This document shows positions 42,152-50,700 of a stretch of 63,502 nt of DNA, in pieces; position 1 is the first letter of the stretch; the number at the start of each line of letters is the position of its first letter. A program made the translations under genes and the position numbers. The notes under the pieces were generated by a model that did not search any database, was not told the origin of the DNA, and saw only the letters and a program-made list of their open reading frames with translations. The DNA comes from Pseudomonas lopnurensis. Its GTDB lineage: Bacteria; Pseudomonadota; Gammaproteobacteria; Pseudomonadales; Pseudomonadaceae. The stretch spans positions 16,033-79,534 of the forward strand of contig NZ_JADDIX010000068.1 of assembly GCF_015070855.1 (NCBI RefSeq). Reading direction: 5' to 3'.

Positions 42152-43126
42152 ATGACCCAACTGCCCATCATCGACATCTCCCCGCTGTACCGCCCCGACG
42201 AAGCCGGCCATTTCGATGTCGCCCGGCAGATCGACGCCGCCTGCCGCGACTGGGGGTTCTTCTACATCAAGGGACATCCGATCAGCGCCGAGCGTATCGC
42301 GACCCTCACCGAACAGGCACAGCGCTTCTTCGCCCTGCCGGCCGAAGAAAAGCTGAAGATCGACATCACCCGGAGCCAACATCATCGCGGCTACGGCGCC
42401 GTCGCCACCGAACAGCTCGACCCCAGCCAGCCATGCGACCTCAAGGAAACCTTCGACATGGGTTTCCACATGGGCGCCGAGCACCCCGACGTGCTGGCCG
42501 GCAAGCCGCTGCGCGGGCCCAACCGCCACCCCGCGCAGATCGACGGCTGGGTGGAACTGATGGAAGGCCACTACCGCGACATGCAGGACCTGGCCTGCAC
42601 CCTGCTGCGCGCCATCGCCCTGGCGCTGGGCATCGAGCGCGACTTCTTCGACAAGCGCTTCGTCGAGCCGATCAGCGTGTTCCGCATGATCCACTACCCG
42701 CCCCGCGCCACCGCCAGCAGCGCCGAGCAGCAGGGCGCCGGCGCACATACCGACTACGGCTGCGTCACTCTGCTGCACCAGGACCAGGCCGGCGGCCTGC
42801 AGGTGCAGAACGTCAAGGGCGAATGGATCGATGCGCCGCCCATCGCAGGCACCTATGTGGTCAACATCGGCGACATGATGGCGCGCTGGAGCAACGACCG
42901 CTACAAATCGACGCCGCACCGGGTGATCAGCCCGCTGGGCGTGGATCGCTATTCCATGCCGTTCTTCGCCGAGCCGCATCCGGACACCGAAATCAGCTGC
43001 CTGCCCGGCTGCCACGACGCGGACAATCCACCGAAGTACCCGGCGACCACCTGCAGCGCCTACATGCTCTGGCGGTTCGCCGAGACCTACGCCTATCGTC
43101 GCGACAAGCAGGCCGAGAACGCCTGA
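42152..43126 (+). CDS. Isopenicillin-N-synthase-like Fe(II)/2-oxoglutarate dioxygenase
   Basis: A 324-residue dioxygenase. The DIOX_N half starts LPIIDISPLYRPDEAG, and the 2OG-Fe domain carries the iron ligands H and D in GAHTDYGCVTLL and the distal H in STPHRVISPLG, with R in DRYSMPFF for the co-substrate. The fold also includes thymine-7-hydroxylase. The substrate is unknown; its place between a purine-binding protein and xdhA hints at a modified nucleobase. ATG start. Confidence 0.85.
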   Translation: MTQLPIIDISPLYRPDEAGHFDVARQIDAACRDWGFFYIKGHPISAERIATLTEQAQRFFALPAEEKLKIDITRSQHHRGYGAVATEQLDPSQPCDLKETFDMGFHMGAEHPDVLAGKPLRGPNRHPAQIDGWVELMEGHYRDMQDLACTLLRAIALALGIERDFFDKRFVEPISVFRMIHYPPRATASSAEQQGAGAHTDYGCVTLLHQDQAGGLQVQNVKGEWIDAPPIAGTYVVNIGDMMARWSNDRYKSTPHRVISPLGVDRYSMPFFAEPHPDTEISCLPGCHDADNPPKYPATTCSAYMLWRFAETYAYRRDKQAENA

Positions 43127-43201
43127 ACCGACTTAAATAGAAGTCGAAGCCCGGGCAACAGCGATGAGGTTCCCGCCCGAGGCGTGCGCTCGTCAGCCGC
43201 A

Positions 43202-43240
43202 TTGACTTTTGAGTCAGGTATTTCTTGACCGAAAAGTCAG
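43202..43240 (+). promoter_or_regulatory. Two TTGAC-N6-GTCAG operator-like sites and promoter of xdhA
   Basis: TTGACTTTTGAGTCAG (43202-43217) and TTGACCGAAAAGTCAG (43225-43240) are 23 bp apart, about two helix turns, and both contain a TGAC...GTCA dyad. The -35 TTGACC (43225-43230) in the second site is 17 bp from TAGTTT (43248-43253), so binding would occlude RNA polymerase. The RutR consensus TTGACCA..TGGTCAA is similar. Confidence 0.7.
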
Positions 43241-43287
43241 ATACCGCTAGTTTTCGCTTCACAAGAACAACAGCCGGAGGCCTCGCC

Positions 43288-44733
43288 TTGATCCAGTTTC
43301 TCCTCAACCGGGAAATGCGCAGCGAAAGCGCGCTCGATCCCAACACCACGGTGCTCGAGTACCTGCGCGAATACCGCGGCAAGACCGGCACCAAGGAAGG
43401 TTGCGCCTCCGGCGACTGCGGCGCCTGCACTGTCGTCGTCGGCGAGCTCGACGGCGAGCGCATCCGCTATCGCACGCTGAATTCCTGCCTGACCTTCGTA
43501 TCCGCCCTGCACGGCAAGCAGTTGATCACCGTCGAGGACCTCAAGGACCGCGGCCAGCTGCACAGCGTCCAGCAGGCCATGGTCGATTGCCACGGCTCGC
43601 AGTGCGGTTTCTGCACCCCCGGCTTCGTCATGAGCCTGTTCGCCCTGCAGAAGAACGCTGCCGTCAACCAATACGATCCGCACCAGACCCACGAGGCGCT
43701 GGCCGGCAACCTCTGCCGCTGCACCGGCTACCGGCCGATCCTCGCCGCCGCCGAACAGGCCTGCGGCGACCACCAGCCGGACCAGTTCGATGCCCGCGCG
43801 GCCGAAACCATCGCCCGGCTGAAGGCCATCGCGCCGCGCGAGACGGCCGAGCTGAACAGTGGCGACAAGCGCTGCCTGTCGCCGTTGACCGTGGCCGACC
43901 TGGCCGAGCTCTACAGCGCCAACCCCGAAGCCCGGCTGCTCGCCGGCGGCACCGACCTGGCGCTGGAAGTCACCCAGTTCCATCGCGCGCTGCCGGTCAT
44001 GATCCATGTCGGCCAGATCGCCGAGATGAAGAAAGTCGAGATCACCGACAGCCGCATCGAGATCGGCGCCGCAACGCCGCTGACCGACTGCTACGCCGCG
44101 CTGGCCAGCGAGTACCCGGATTTCGGCGAGCTGCTGCAGCGCTTCGCCTCACTGCAGATCCGCAACCAGGGCACCCTCGGCGGCAACATCGGCAACGCCT
44201 CGCCCATCGGCGACTCGCCGCCGCTGCTGATCGCCCTCGGCGCGCAACTGCTGCTGCGCAAGGGCACCGCCAGCCGCACCCTGGCGCTGCAGGACTACTT
44301 CATCGACTACAAGGTCACCGCGCGCGAACCGGGCGAATTCATCGAGAAGATCATCGTGCCGCGGGCGCAGCCGGGGCGCATCTTCCGCGCCTACAAGGTG
44401 TCCAAACGCCTGGACGACGACATTTCCGCGGTGTGCGCGGCCTTCGACCTGAAGATCGACCAGGGCGTGGTCAGCGACGCCCGTATCGCCTTCGGCGGCA
44501 TGGCGGCGATTCCCAAGCGTGCCGCGGCCTGCGAGGCGACGCTCGATGGCGCGCCCTGGAATCAACAGACGGTCGAACGCGCCTGCGAAGCCCTGGCCGA
44601 GGACTTCACGCCGCTCACCGATTTCCGTGCCAGCCGCGAATACCGCCTGCTGGTCGCGCAGAACCTGCTGCGCAAATGCTTCCTCGAACAGCAGGCCGCG
44701 AAAACCGAAACGAGGGTCACCGCTTATGTCTAA
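43288..44733 (+). CDS. xdhA: Xanthine dehydrogenase small subunit (Fe-S and FAD)
   Basis: A 481-residue subunit. The plant-type [2Fe-2S] site uses C39, C44, C47 and C67, the second cluster uses C106, C109, C143 and C145, and the FAD domain has LLAGGTDLALEV and NQGTLGGNIGNASPIGD. It passes electrons from the Mo subunit to NAD+. I chose the TTG at 43288 (LIQFLLNREMR) because GGAGG is 7 nt upstream and the length fits; an in-frame start at 43225 lies inside the operator. Its last 8 bp overlap xdhB. Confidence 0.95.
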   Translation: MIQFLLNREMRSESALDPNTTVLEYLREYRGKTGTKEGCASGDCGACTVVVGELDGERIRYRTLNSCLTFVSALHGKQLITVEDLKDRGQLHSVQQAMVDCHGSQCGFCTPGFVMSLFALQKNAAVNQYDPHQTHEALAGNLCRCTGYRPILAAAEQACGDHQPDQFDARAAETIARLKAIAPRETAELNSGDKRCLSPLTVADLAELYSANPEARLLAGGTDLALEVTQFHRALPVMIHVGQIAEMKKVEITDSRIEIGAATPLTDCYAALASEYPDFGELLQRFASLQIRNQGTLGGNIGNASPIGDSPPLLIALGAQLLLRKGTASRTLALQDYFIDYKVTAREPGEFIEKIIVPRAQPGRIFRAYKVSKRLDDDISAVCAAFDLKIDQGVVSDARIAFGGMAAIPKRAAACEATLDGAPWNQQTVERACEALAEDFTPLTDFRASREYRLLVAQNLLRKCFLEQQAAKTETRVTAYV

Positions 44734-47128
44734 TCACGTAACCGCCCGGACCCAGGAAGAGATCGCCACGCTGTTCACCCAGGACCTGATCACGGGCGTC
44801 GGCAGGAGCGTCAAGCACGACAGCGCCTCCAAGCACGTCAGCGGCGAAGCGGTGTACGTCGACGACCGCCTCGAGTTTCCCAACCAGTTGCACGTCTACG
44901 CCCGCATGAGCGATCGCGCCCATGCGCGCATCCTCAGCATCGATACCACTCCCTGCTATGCCATCCCCGGTGTCGCCATCGCCATCACCGCCGCGGACGT
45001 GCCCGGCCAGCTGGACATCGGCGCGGTCATGCCCGGCGATCCGCTGCTGGCCGACGGCAAGGTCGAATTCGTCGGCCAGCCGGTGATCGCGGTGGCCGCC
45101 GACAGTCTGGAAACGGCGCGCAAGGCCGCCATGGCCGCGGTCATCGAATACGAGGACCTGGAGCCGGTGCTCGACGTGGTCGACGCCCTGCACAGGAAGC
45201 ACTTCGTGCTCGACAGCCACAGCCACCAGCGCGGCGACTCGGCCACCGCGCTGGCCGCCGCACCGCGCCGGCTGCAGGGTTCGCTGCACATCGGCGGCCA
45301 GGAACACTTCTACCTGGAGACGCAGATCTCCTCGGTGATGCCCAGCGAGGACGGCGGCATGATCGTCTACACCTCGACGCAGAACCCCACCGAGGTGCAG
45401 AAGCTGGTGGCCGAGGTGCTCGGCGTGCCGATGAACAAGGTCGTCATCGACATGCGCCGCATGGGCGGCGGCTTCGGCGGCAAGGAAACCCAGGCCGCCG
45501 GTCCCGCCTGCCTTTGCGCGGTGATCGCGCACCTGACCGGGCGCCCGAGCAAGATGCGCCTGCCACGCATGGAAGACATGACCATGACCGGCAAGCGCCA
45601 CCCGTTCTACGTCGAATACGACGTCGGCTTCGATGACGACGGCCTGCTGCATGGCGTGGAAATGGACCTGGCCGGCAACTGCGGCTACTCGCCGGACCTC
45701 TCCGGCTCCATCGTCGACCGCGCCATGTTCCACGCCGACAACGCCTACTACCTGGGCGACGCCACCATCCACGGCCATCGCTGCAAGACCAACACCGCCT
45801 CGAACACCGCCTACCGCGGCTTCGGCGGCCCGCAGGGCATGGTCGCCATCGAGGAGATCATGGACGCGGTGGCCCGCGAGCTGGGCAAGGACCCGCTCGA
45901 GGTACGCAAGCGCAACTACTACGGCAAGACCGAGCGCAACGTCACCCACTACTACCAGACCGTCGAGCACAACATGCTCGAGGAGATGACCGCCGAACTG
46001 GAGGCCAGCGCCGAGTACGCCCGGCGCCGCGAGGAGATCCGCGCGTTCAATGCGAAAAGCCCGATCCTGAAGAAGGGCCTGGCGCTGACGCCGGTGAAGT
46101 TCGGCATCAGCTTTACGGCGAGCTTCCTCAACCAGGCCGGCGCGCTGGTCCACGTCTACACCGACGGCAGCATCCACCTCAACCACGGCGGCACCGAGAT
46201 GGGCCAGGGGCTCAACACCAAGGTCGCCCAGGTGGTGGCCGAGGTGTTCCAGGTCGACATCGAGCGCATCCAGATCACCGCGACCAATACCGACAAGGTG
46301 CCCAACACCTCGCCGACCGCCGCGAGCAGCGGCGCCGACCTCAACGGCAAGGCGGCGCAGAACGCCGCGCAGACCATCAAGCAGCGGCTGGTCGAGTTCG
46401 CCGCGCGCAAATGGCAGGTCTACGAGGAGGACGTGGAATTCAGGAACGGCCAGGTGCGCCTGCGCGAGCAGTACATCAGCTTCGAGGAACTGATCCAGCA
46501 GGCCTATTTCGGCCAGGTCTCGCTGTCGGCCACCGGCTTCTACCGCACACCGAAGATCTTCTACGACCGCAGCCAGGCGCGCGGCCGGCCGTTCTACTAC
46601 TACGCCTACGGCGCGGCCTGCTCGGAGGTGATCGTCGATACCCTGACCGGCGAATACCGCATGCTGCGCAGCGACATCCTGCACGACGTCGGCGCCTCGC
46701 TGAACCCGGCCATCGACATCGGCCAGGTCGAAGGCGGCTTCGTCCAGGGCATGGGCTGGCTGACCATGGAAGAGCTGGTGTGGAACGACAAGGGCAAGCT
46801 GATGACCTCCGGCCCGGCCAGCTACAAGATTCCGGCGGTGGCCGACATGCCGCTGGATTTGCGGGTCAAACTGGTGGAGAACCGCAAGAACCCCGAGGAC
46901 ACCGTGTTCCACTCCAAGGCCGTCGGCGAGCCGCCGTTCATGCTCGGCATCTCGGTGTGGTGCGCGATCAAGGACGCCGTGGCGAGCCTCGCCGACTACC
47001 GGGTCCAGCCGCAGATCGACGCCCCGGCGACGCCGGAGCGGGTGCTCATGGCTGTCGCCAAGCTGCAAGCGGCAAGCTACAAGCCGCAAGCAAAAGCCGA
47101 GGGTCGTCCAGCCCAGGAGCACGCATGA
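44726..47128 (+). CDS. xdhB: Xanthine dehydrogenase large subunit (molybdopterin)
   Basis: An 800-residue molybdenum subunit that oxidises hypoxanthine and xanthine to urate. RMGGGFGGKETQ, AYRGFGGPQGM and GTEMGQGL contact the cofactor, and the catalytic glutamate is E735 in VGEPPFMLG. The last 24 or so residues (KLQAASYKPQAKAEGRP...) are encoded by a dispersed repeat, not by native sequence. The ATG overlaps xdhA by 8 bp, and the stop overlaps a small frame leading to xdhC. Confidence 0.96.
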   Translation: MSNHVTARTQEEIATLFTQDLITGVGRSVKHDSASKHVSGEAVYVDDRLEFPNQLHVYARMSDRAHARILSIDTTPCYAIPGVAIAITAADVPGQLDIGAVMPGDPLLADGKVEFVGQPVIAVAADSLETARKAAMAAVIEYEDLEPVLDVVDALHRKHFVLDSHSHQRGDSATALAAAPRRLQGSLHIGGQEHFYLETQISSVMPSEDGGMIVYTSTQNPTEVQKLVAEVLGVPMNKVVIDMRRMGGGFGGKETQAAGPACLCAVIAHLTGRPSKMRLPRMEDMTMTGKRHPFYVEYDVGFDDDGLLHGVEMDLAGNCGYSPDLSGSIVDRAMFHADNAYYLGDATIHGHRCKTNTASNTAYRGFGGPQGMVAIEEIMDAVARELGKDPLEVRKRNYYGKTERNVTHYYQTVEHNMLEEMTAELEASAEYARRREEIRAFNAKSPILKKGLALTPVKFGISFTASFLNQAGALVHVYTDGSIHLNHGGTEMGQGLNTKVAQVVAEVFQVDIERIQITATNTDKVPNTSPTAASSGADLNGKAAQNAAQTIKQRLVEFAARKWQVYEEDVEFRNGQVRLREQYISFEELIQQAYFGQVSLSATGFYRTPKIFYDRSQARGRPFYYYAYGAACSEVIVDTLTGEYRMLRSDILHDVGASLNPAIDIGQVEGGFVQGMGWLTMEELVWNDKGKLMTSGPASYKIPAVADMPLDLRVKLVENRKNPEDTVFHSKAVGEPPFMLGISVWCAIKDAVASLADYRVQPQIDAPATPERVLMAVAKLQAASYKPQAKAEGRPAQEHA

Positions 47129-47178
47129 ACACCGCCGCGCTTTTAACTTGTCGCTTGAAGCTCGAGGCTTGCAGCTCA
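47060..47178. repeat. CTTGCAGCTT-family repeat inserted across the xdhB-xdhC junction
   Basis: Left words CAAGCTGCAAGCGGCAAGC (from 47060) encode the XdhB C-terminus. Right words CTTGTCGCTTGAAGC and GGCTTGCAGCT (47148-47176) lie between the AGGAGC ribosome site and the xdhC ATG. The same family forms the hairpin at 15991-16043. Confidence 0.8.
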
Positions 47179-47181
47179 TGA
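47125..47181 (+). CDS. Eighteen-codon coupling frame between xdhB and xdhC
   Basis: The frame MNTAALLTCRLKLEACSS starts with an ATG overlapping the xdhB stop (ATGA) and has AGGAG 5-6 nt upstream. Its TGA overlaps the xdhC ATG (ATGA). The second half is repeat sequence. It probably lets ribosomes reach xdhC, whose own start lacks a nearby ribosome site. The peptide itself need not have a function. Confidence 0.5.
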   Translation: MNTAALLTCRLKLEACSS

Positions 47182-48029
47182 ATTGGCTCGACGCACTCGC
47201 CGAGCTGCAGCAGAAAGGCGAACCCTGCGTGCTGGTGACCATCATCGAGGAGCGCGGCTCGACGCCGCGCAATGCCGGCTCGAAGATGGTGGTCGGCCGC
47301 GAGCGCCTGTACGACACCATCGGCGGCGGGCACCTGGAGTACAAGGCCCAGCAGATCGCCCGCGAGATGCTGGAAAACCGCGTGCGCGATACTCGCCTGG
47401 AACGCTTTTCCCTCGGCGCCAGCCTCGGCCAGTGCTGCGGCGGTGCCACGCTGCTGCTGTTCGAGCCCATGGGCCAGCCGCAGGCGCATATCGCCGTGTT
47501 CGGCGCCGGCCATGTCGGCCGCGCGCTGGTGCCGCTGCTCGCCAGCCTGCCGTGCAAGGTGCGCTGGATCGACTCGCGGGAAAGCGAATTCCCCGCCGAG
47601 ATCCCGCGTGGAGTGGAAAAGGTGGTCAACGATGACGTGGTCGAGGAAGTGGAGAACATGCCCGCCGGCAGCTACTTCATCGTCATGACCCACAACCACC
47701 AGCTGGACCTGGAACTGACCACGGCGATCCTCGAGCGCGGCGACTTCACCTACTACGGGCTGATCGGCTCGAAGAGCAAGCGCGCCAGGTTCGAACATCG
47801 CCTGCGCGAGCGTGGCTTCCAACCCGAGGTGGTGCAGCGCATGCGCTGCCCGATGGGCATCGCCGAGGTGAAGGGCAAGCTGCCGGTGGAGATCGCCGTA
47901 TCCATCGCCGGCGAGGTGATCGCCACCTACAACGCCCATTTCGGTGAAAGAAGCGGCGAAAAGAGCCAGGACGGCGAGAAGCCGGTGCCGATGCTGCTGC
48001 CCGCCTCTCGGCGTTCCCGGGCCAACTGA
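47178..48029 (+). CDS. xdhC: XdhC, molybdenum cofactor insertion chaperone
   Basis: A 283-residue protein that binds sulfurated Mo cofactor and inserts it into XdhB. The XdhC/CoxI N-terminal domain has RGSTPRNAGSKM and QCCGG (residues 85-89), and the Rossmann domain has AVFGAGHVGRAL (from residue 106). The ATG at 47178 gives MNWLDALAEL; an in-frame start ten codons earlier lies in repeat sequence. It has no good ribosome site of its own and depends on coupling from the small frame before it. Confidence 0.94.
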   Translation: MNWLDALAELQQKGEPCVLVTIIEERGSTPRNAGSKMVVGRERLYDTIGGGHLEYKAQQIAREMLENRVRDTRLERFSLGASLGQCCGGATLLLFEPMGQPQAHIAVFGAGHVGRALVPLLASLPCKVRWIDSRESEFPAEIPRGVEKVVNDDVVEEVENMPAGSYFIVMTHNHQLDLELTTAILERGDFTYYGLIGSKSKRARFEHRLRERGFQPEVVQRMRCPMGIAEVKGKLPVEIAVSIAGEVIATYNAHFGERSGEKSQDGEKPVPMLLPASRRSRAN

Positions 48030-48065
48030 TCACGCGCCCTCCGTCGGAGGAGCGGGCATACGAGT

Positions 48066-48158
48066 CCCCTCTCCCCTCGCGGGAGAGGGCTAGGGAGAGG
48101 GGGGACGTGAGCTTTCACCCTCTCCCCCGGCCCCTCTCCCGTCAAGGGAGAGGGGAGA
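48066..48158. repeat. CCCTCTCCC/GGGAGAGGG intergenic hairpin repeat
   Basis: Two nested inverted repeats, CCCTCTCCCCTCGCGGGAGAGG and CCCCTCTCCCGTCAAGGGAGAGG-type, between xdhC and guaD. This sequence style is widespread in pseudomonad and other high-GC genomes. It may reduce read-through into guaD. Confidence 0.8.
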
Positions 48159-48248
48159 TGCAATGCCCGACGCTTAAACAGCATTGGTCTCCGAAGGTGG
48201 CCTGCTGCAATGTCACAACGCATCATTACAACGATTTAGAGAACCGCC

Positions 48249-49553
48249 ATGCCCCACGCCAAAGCCTACCGTGCCGCCCTGCTCCACTGCCTCGCCGACC
48301 CGCGCGAGGTCGGCATCGAGCAATCCCACGAATACTTCGAGGACGGCCTGCTGGTCGTCGAGAACGGCAAGGTGGCGCAGATCGGCCACGCGGCCGAGCT
48401 GCTGCCGACGCTGGCGACCGGCACCGAGGTCGTCGAATACCCGGACGCGCTGATCACCCCCGGCTTCATCGACACCCATATCCACTACCCGCAGGTCGGC
48501 GTGATCGGCTCCTACGGCGCGCAGTTGCTGGACTGGCTGGAAACCTACACCTTCCCCAACGAGGGCCGCTTCAGCGACATGGCGCATGCCCGCGAGCAGG
48601 CCGGGCTGTTCCTCGGCGAGCTGCTGCGCAACGGCACCACCACCGCGCTGGTGTTCGGCACGGTGCACAAGCAGTCGGTGGATGCCTTCTTCGAGGCCGC
48701 CGAGAAGCTGAACCTGCGGATGATCGCCGGCAAGGTGCTGATGGACCGCAACGCCCCGGACTTCCTCACCGACAGCGCCGAGTCCGGCTACGCCGACAGC
48801 CGCGAGCTGATCGAGCGCTGGCACGGCAAGGGCCGCCTGCACTACGCCGTCACCCCGCGCTTCGCGCCCACCAGCACGCCGGAGCAGTTGACCCTGGCCG
48901 GCAAGCTGTTCGCCGAGTTCCCGGGCCTGTACATGCACACCCATATTTCCGAGAACAAGCAGGAAGTCGCCTGGGTCAGGGAGCTGTTCCCCGAGCGCAA
49001 GGGCTACCTGGACGTCTACGACCACCACGGCCTGATCGGCCCGCGCGCGGTGTTCGCCCACGGCATCCACCTGTGCGACGACGAATGTCAGCGCCTCGGC
49101 GAGACCGGCTCGGCGGTGGCCTTCTGCCCCACTTCCAACCTGTTCCTCGGCAGCGGCCTGTTCGACCTGGCCAAGGTGGAAGGCTTCGGCGTGCGGGTCG
49201 GCCTGGGCACCGACGTCGGCGGCGGTACCAGTTTCTCGCAACTGCAAAGCCTCAACGAGGCGTACAAGGTGCTGCAGCTGCAGGGCCAGAAGCTCGATGC
49301 GTTCAAGGCGCTGTACCTGGCCACCCTGGGCGGCGCGCGCGCGCTGTACCTGGACGAGCATATCGGCAACCTGCAGCCGGGCAAGGACGCCGACTTCGTG
49401 GTGCTCGACTACAAGGCGACGCCACTGATCGATTACCGCCTGAGCCAGGCCAGCACCCTGCAGGAAAAACTCTTCGCCCTGATGATCCTCGGCGACGACC
49501 GCGCCGTGAAGGAAACCTATGCCGCCGGGGTTTCGGTGCACCGAAAGGTGTAA
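48249..49553 (+). CDS. guaD: Guanine deaminase
   Basis: A 434-residue zinc amidohydrolase that converts guanine to xanthine. TPGFIDTHIHYPQ (H77, H79) holds the first metal ligands, HTHISENKQE and GIHLCDDE the next, and GLGTDVGGGTSFSQL the catalytic aspartate. Product xanthine is the substrate of the XdhAB enzyme encoded just upstream. ATG start. It lies 219 bp after xdhC across a repeat and may use its own promoter. Confidence 0.96.
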   Translation: MPHAKAYRAALLHCLADPREVGIEQSHEYFEDGLLVVENGKVAQIGHAAELLPTLATGTEVVEYPDALITPGFIDTHIHYPQVGVIGSYGAQLLDWLETYTFPNEGRFSDMAHAREQAGLFLGELLRNGTTTALVFGTVHKQSVDAFFEAAEKLNLRMIAGKVLMDRNAPDFLTDSAESGYADSRELIERWHGKGRLHYAVTPRFAPTSTPEQLTLAGKLFAEFPGLYMHTHISENKQEVAWVRELFPERKGYLDVYDHHGLIGPRAVFAHGIHLCDDECQRLGETGSAVAFCPTSNLFLGSGLFDLAKVEGFGVRVGLGTDVGGGTSFSQLQSLNEAYKVLQLQGQKLDAFKALYLATLGGARALYLDEHIGNLQPGKDADFVVLDYKATPLIDYRLSQASTLQEKLFALMILGDDRAVKETYAAGVSVHRKV

Positions 49554-49562
49554 AGCCAACCC

Positions 49563-49674
49563 GTAGGGTGGAAAACTCGCAAAGCGATTTTCCACGCGGA
49601 CGTGCATGGATACGCCTCGTGCGGGGAGATCGGGCACCGCACTCGCGTGGATGGCTTCGGCCATCCACCCTACG
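49563..49674 (+). repeat. Two-hairpin REPIN-like repeat, copy 2 (inverted relative to copy 1)
   Basis: Begins GTAGGGTGGAAAACTCGC and ends GGCCATCCACCCTACG, with two hairpins and a linker containing GGATACGCCTCGTGCG. It matches the reverse complement of 40575-40686, and separates the convergent guaD and gntR-type genes. Confidence 0.88.
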
Positions 49675-49679
49675 TTCTC

Positions 49680-50435
49680 TCAGCGCTTTTTCGCGGCTTT
49701 TCCAGCCTTCGCCACGATGTGCGAAAACACCGCGTGCAGGTCGCCGGAGGCGCTGTCTTCCTCGAGGTTGAGCTTGCTGTCGATATGGTCCATGTGATGC
49801 ATCATCAGGCTCACCGCCCGGTCGCTGTCGCGCGCGGCGATGGCGTCGATCAGCTCGTTGTGCTCGTCGTAGGAGCAGTGCGAGCGGCTACCGCCCTCGT
49901 ATTGGGCGATGATCAGCGAGGTCTGCGACACCAGGCTGCGCTGGAAACTCACCAGTGGCGTGTTCTTCGCCGCTTCGGCGAGCTTGAGGTGGAACTCGCC
50001 GGACAGGCGGATACCGGCGCCCCGGTCGCCACGGGCGAAGCAATCGCGCTCGTCCGTCACCATCTGCCGCAGCTCGGCGAGCTGCTCGTCGCTGGCATGC
50101 TGCACCGCCAGCTCGGTGATGGCACGCTCGACCAGGCGGCGGGCGAAGAAGATCTGCCGCGCTTCGGCCACGCTCGGGCTGGCGACCACCGCGCCACGAT
50201 TGGGCCGCAGCAGTACCACGCCCTCATGGGCGAGGCGCGACAAGGCACGCCGAATGATGGTGCGGCTGACCCCGAAGATCTCCCCCAGCGCTTCCTCGCT
50301 GAGCTTGGTGCCCGGCGCCAGGCGCTGTTCGAGGATGGCGTCGAAGATGTGCGCATAAACGATATCGTCCTGCGTCCCGGTGCGAATCTTGCCGTTTTTG
50401 CTCGGCTTCTTCAGGGGCTGCAACTGTTCGTTCAT
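49680..50435 (-). CDS. GntR-family (FadR subfamily) regulator of purine catabolism
   Basis: A 251-residue regulator: a winged helix about residues 25-90 (LSEEALGEIFGVSRTIIRRAL as recognition region) and an FCD effector domain after about residue 100. I chose the ATG at 50435; an in-frame start at 50552 would run through the operator at 50538. It is divergent from the permease gene. Three palindromic sites lie between them, and the TTGTNNACAA form is typical for this subfamily. The ligand is likely a purine breakdown intermediate (inference). Confidence 0.9.
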   Translation of the reverse strand: MNEQLQPLKKPSKNGKIRTGTQDDIVYAHIFDAILEQRLAPGTKLSEEALGEIFGVSRTIIRRALSRLAHEGVVLLRPNRGAVVASPSVAEARQIFFARRLVERAITELAVQHASDEQLAELRQMVTDERDCFARGDRGAGIRLSGEFHLKLAEAAKNTPLVSFQRSLVSQTSLIIAQYEGGSRSHCSYDEHNELIDAIAARDSDRAVSLMMHHMDHIDSKLNLEEDSASGDLHAVFSHIVAKAGKAAKKR

Positions 50436-50537
50436 CGATGGCTCGCATATGAGGGTGTCGGCAAGGCAGAACTTTACTGTGTTCGCGAAGCCACTGGCAG
50501 TTCGCCGTGCAAAATAAAGCGAAGAAAAGCCGCATAC

Positions 50538-50549
50538 ATTGTGCACAAT
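50538..50549. promoter_or_regulatory. Operator-like palindrome ATTGTGCACAAT (site 1)
   Basis: Perfect 12-bp palindrome 103 bp upstream of the gntR-type start. An identical 12-mer lies before the tsx-like gene (62094-62105). Proposed binding site of the divergent GntR-family regulator. Confidence 0.7.
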
Positions 50550-50668
50550 CAACTTTTCCGCAGCCGTTCAGGCGTACCACTCGCCTCTGTGAATACGCGC
50601 AACGAGGCGATCAGATACCAGGATTACCGACAAAACCGTTTCTTATTTCGTTTCATTGATTGCATTTC

Positions 50669-50678
50669 TTGTATACAA
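50669..50678. promoter_or_regulatory. Operator-like palindrome TTGTATACAA (site 2)
   Basis: Perfect 10-bp palindrome upstream of the permease gene. It is identical to the site before puuE (53672-53681) and contains a TATACA that could serve as -10 element. Confidence 0.7.
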
Positions 50679-50700
50679 ACGCATAATCCGGGAAGCATTT

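Noticed and set aside
44717-47659. Open frame of 980 codons on the minus strand opposite xdhB
   Set aside because: Shadow of xdhB and xdhC codons; rich in H, V and G without domains.
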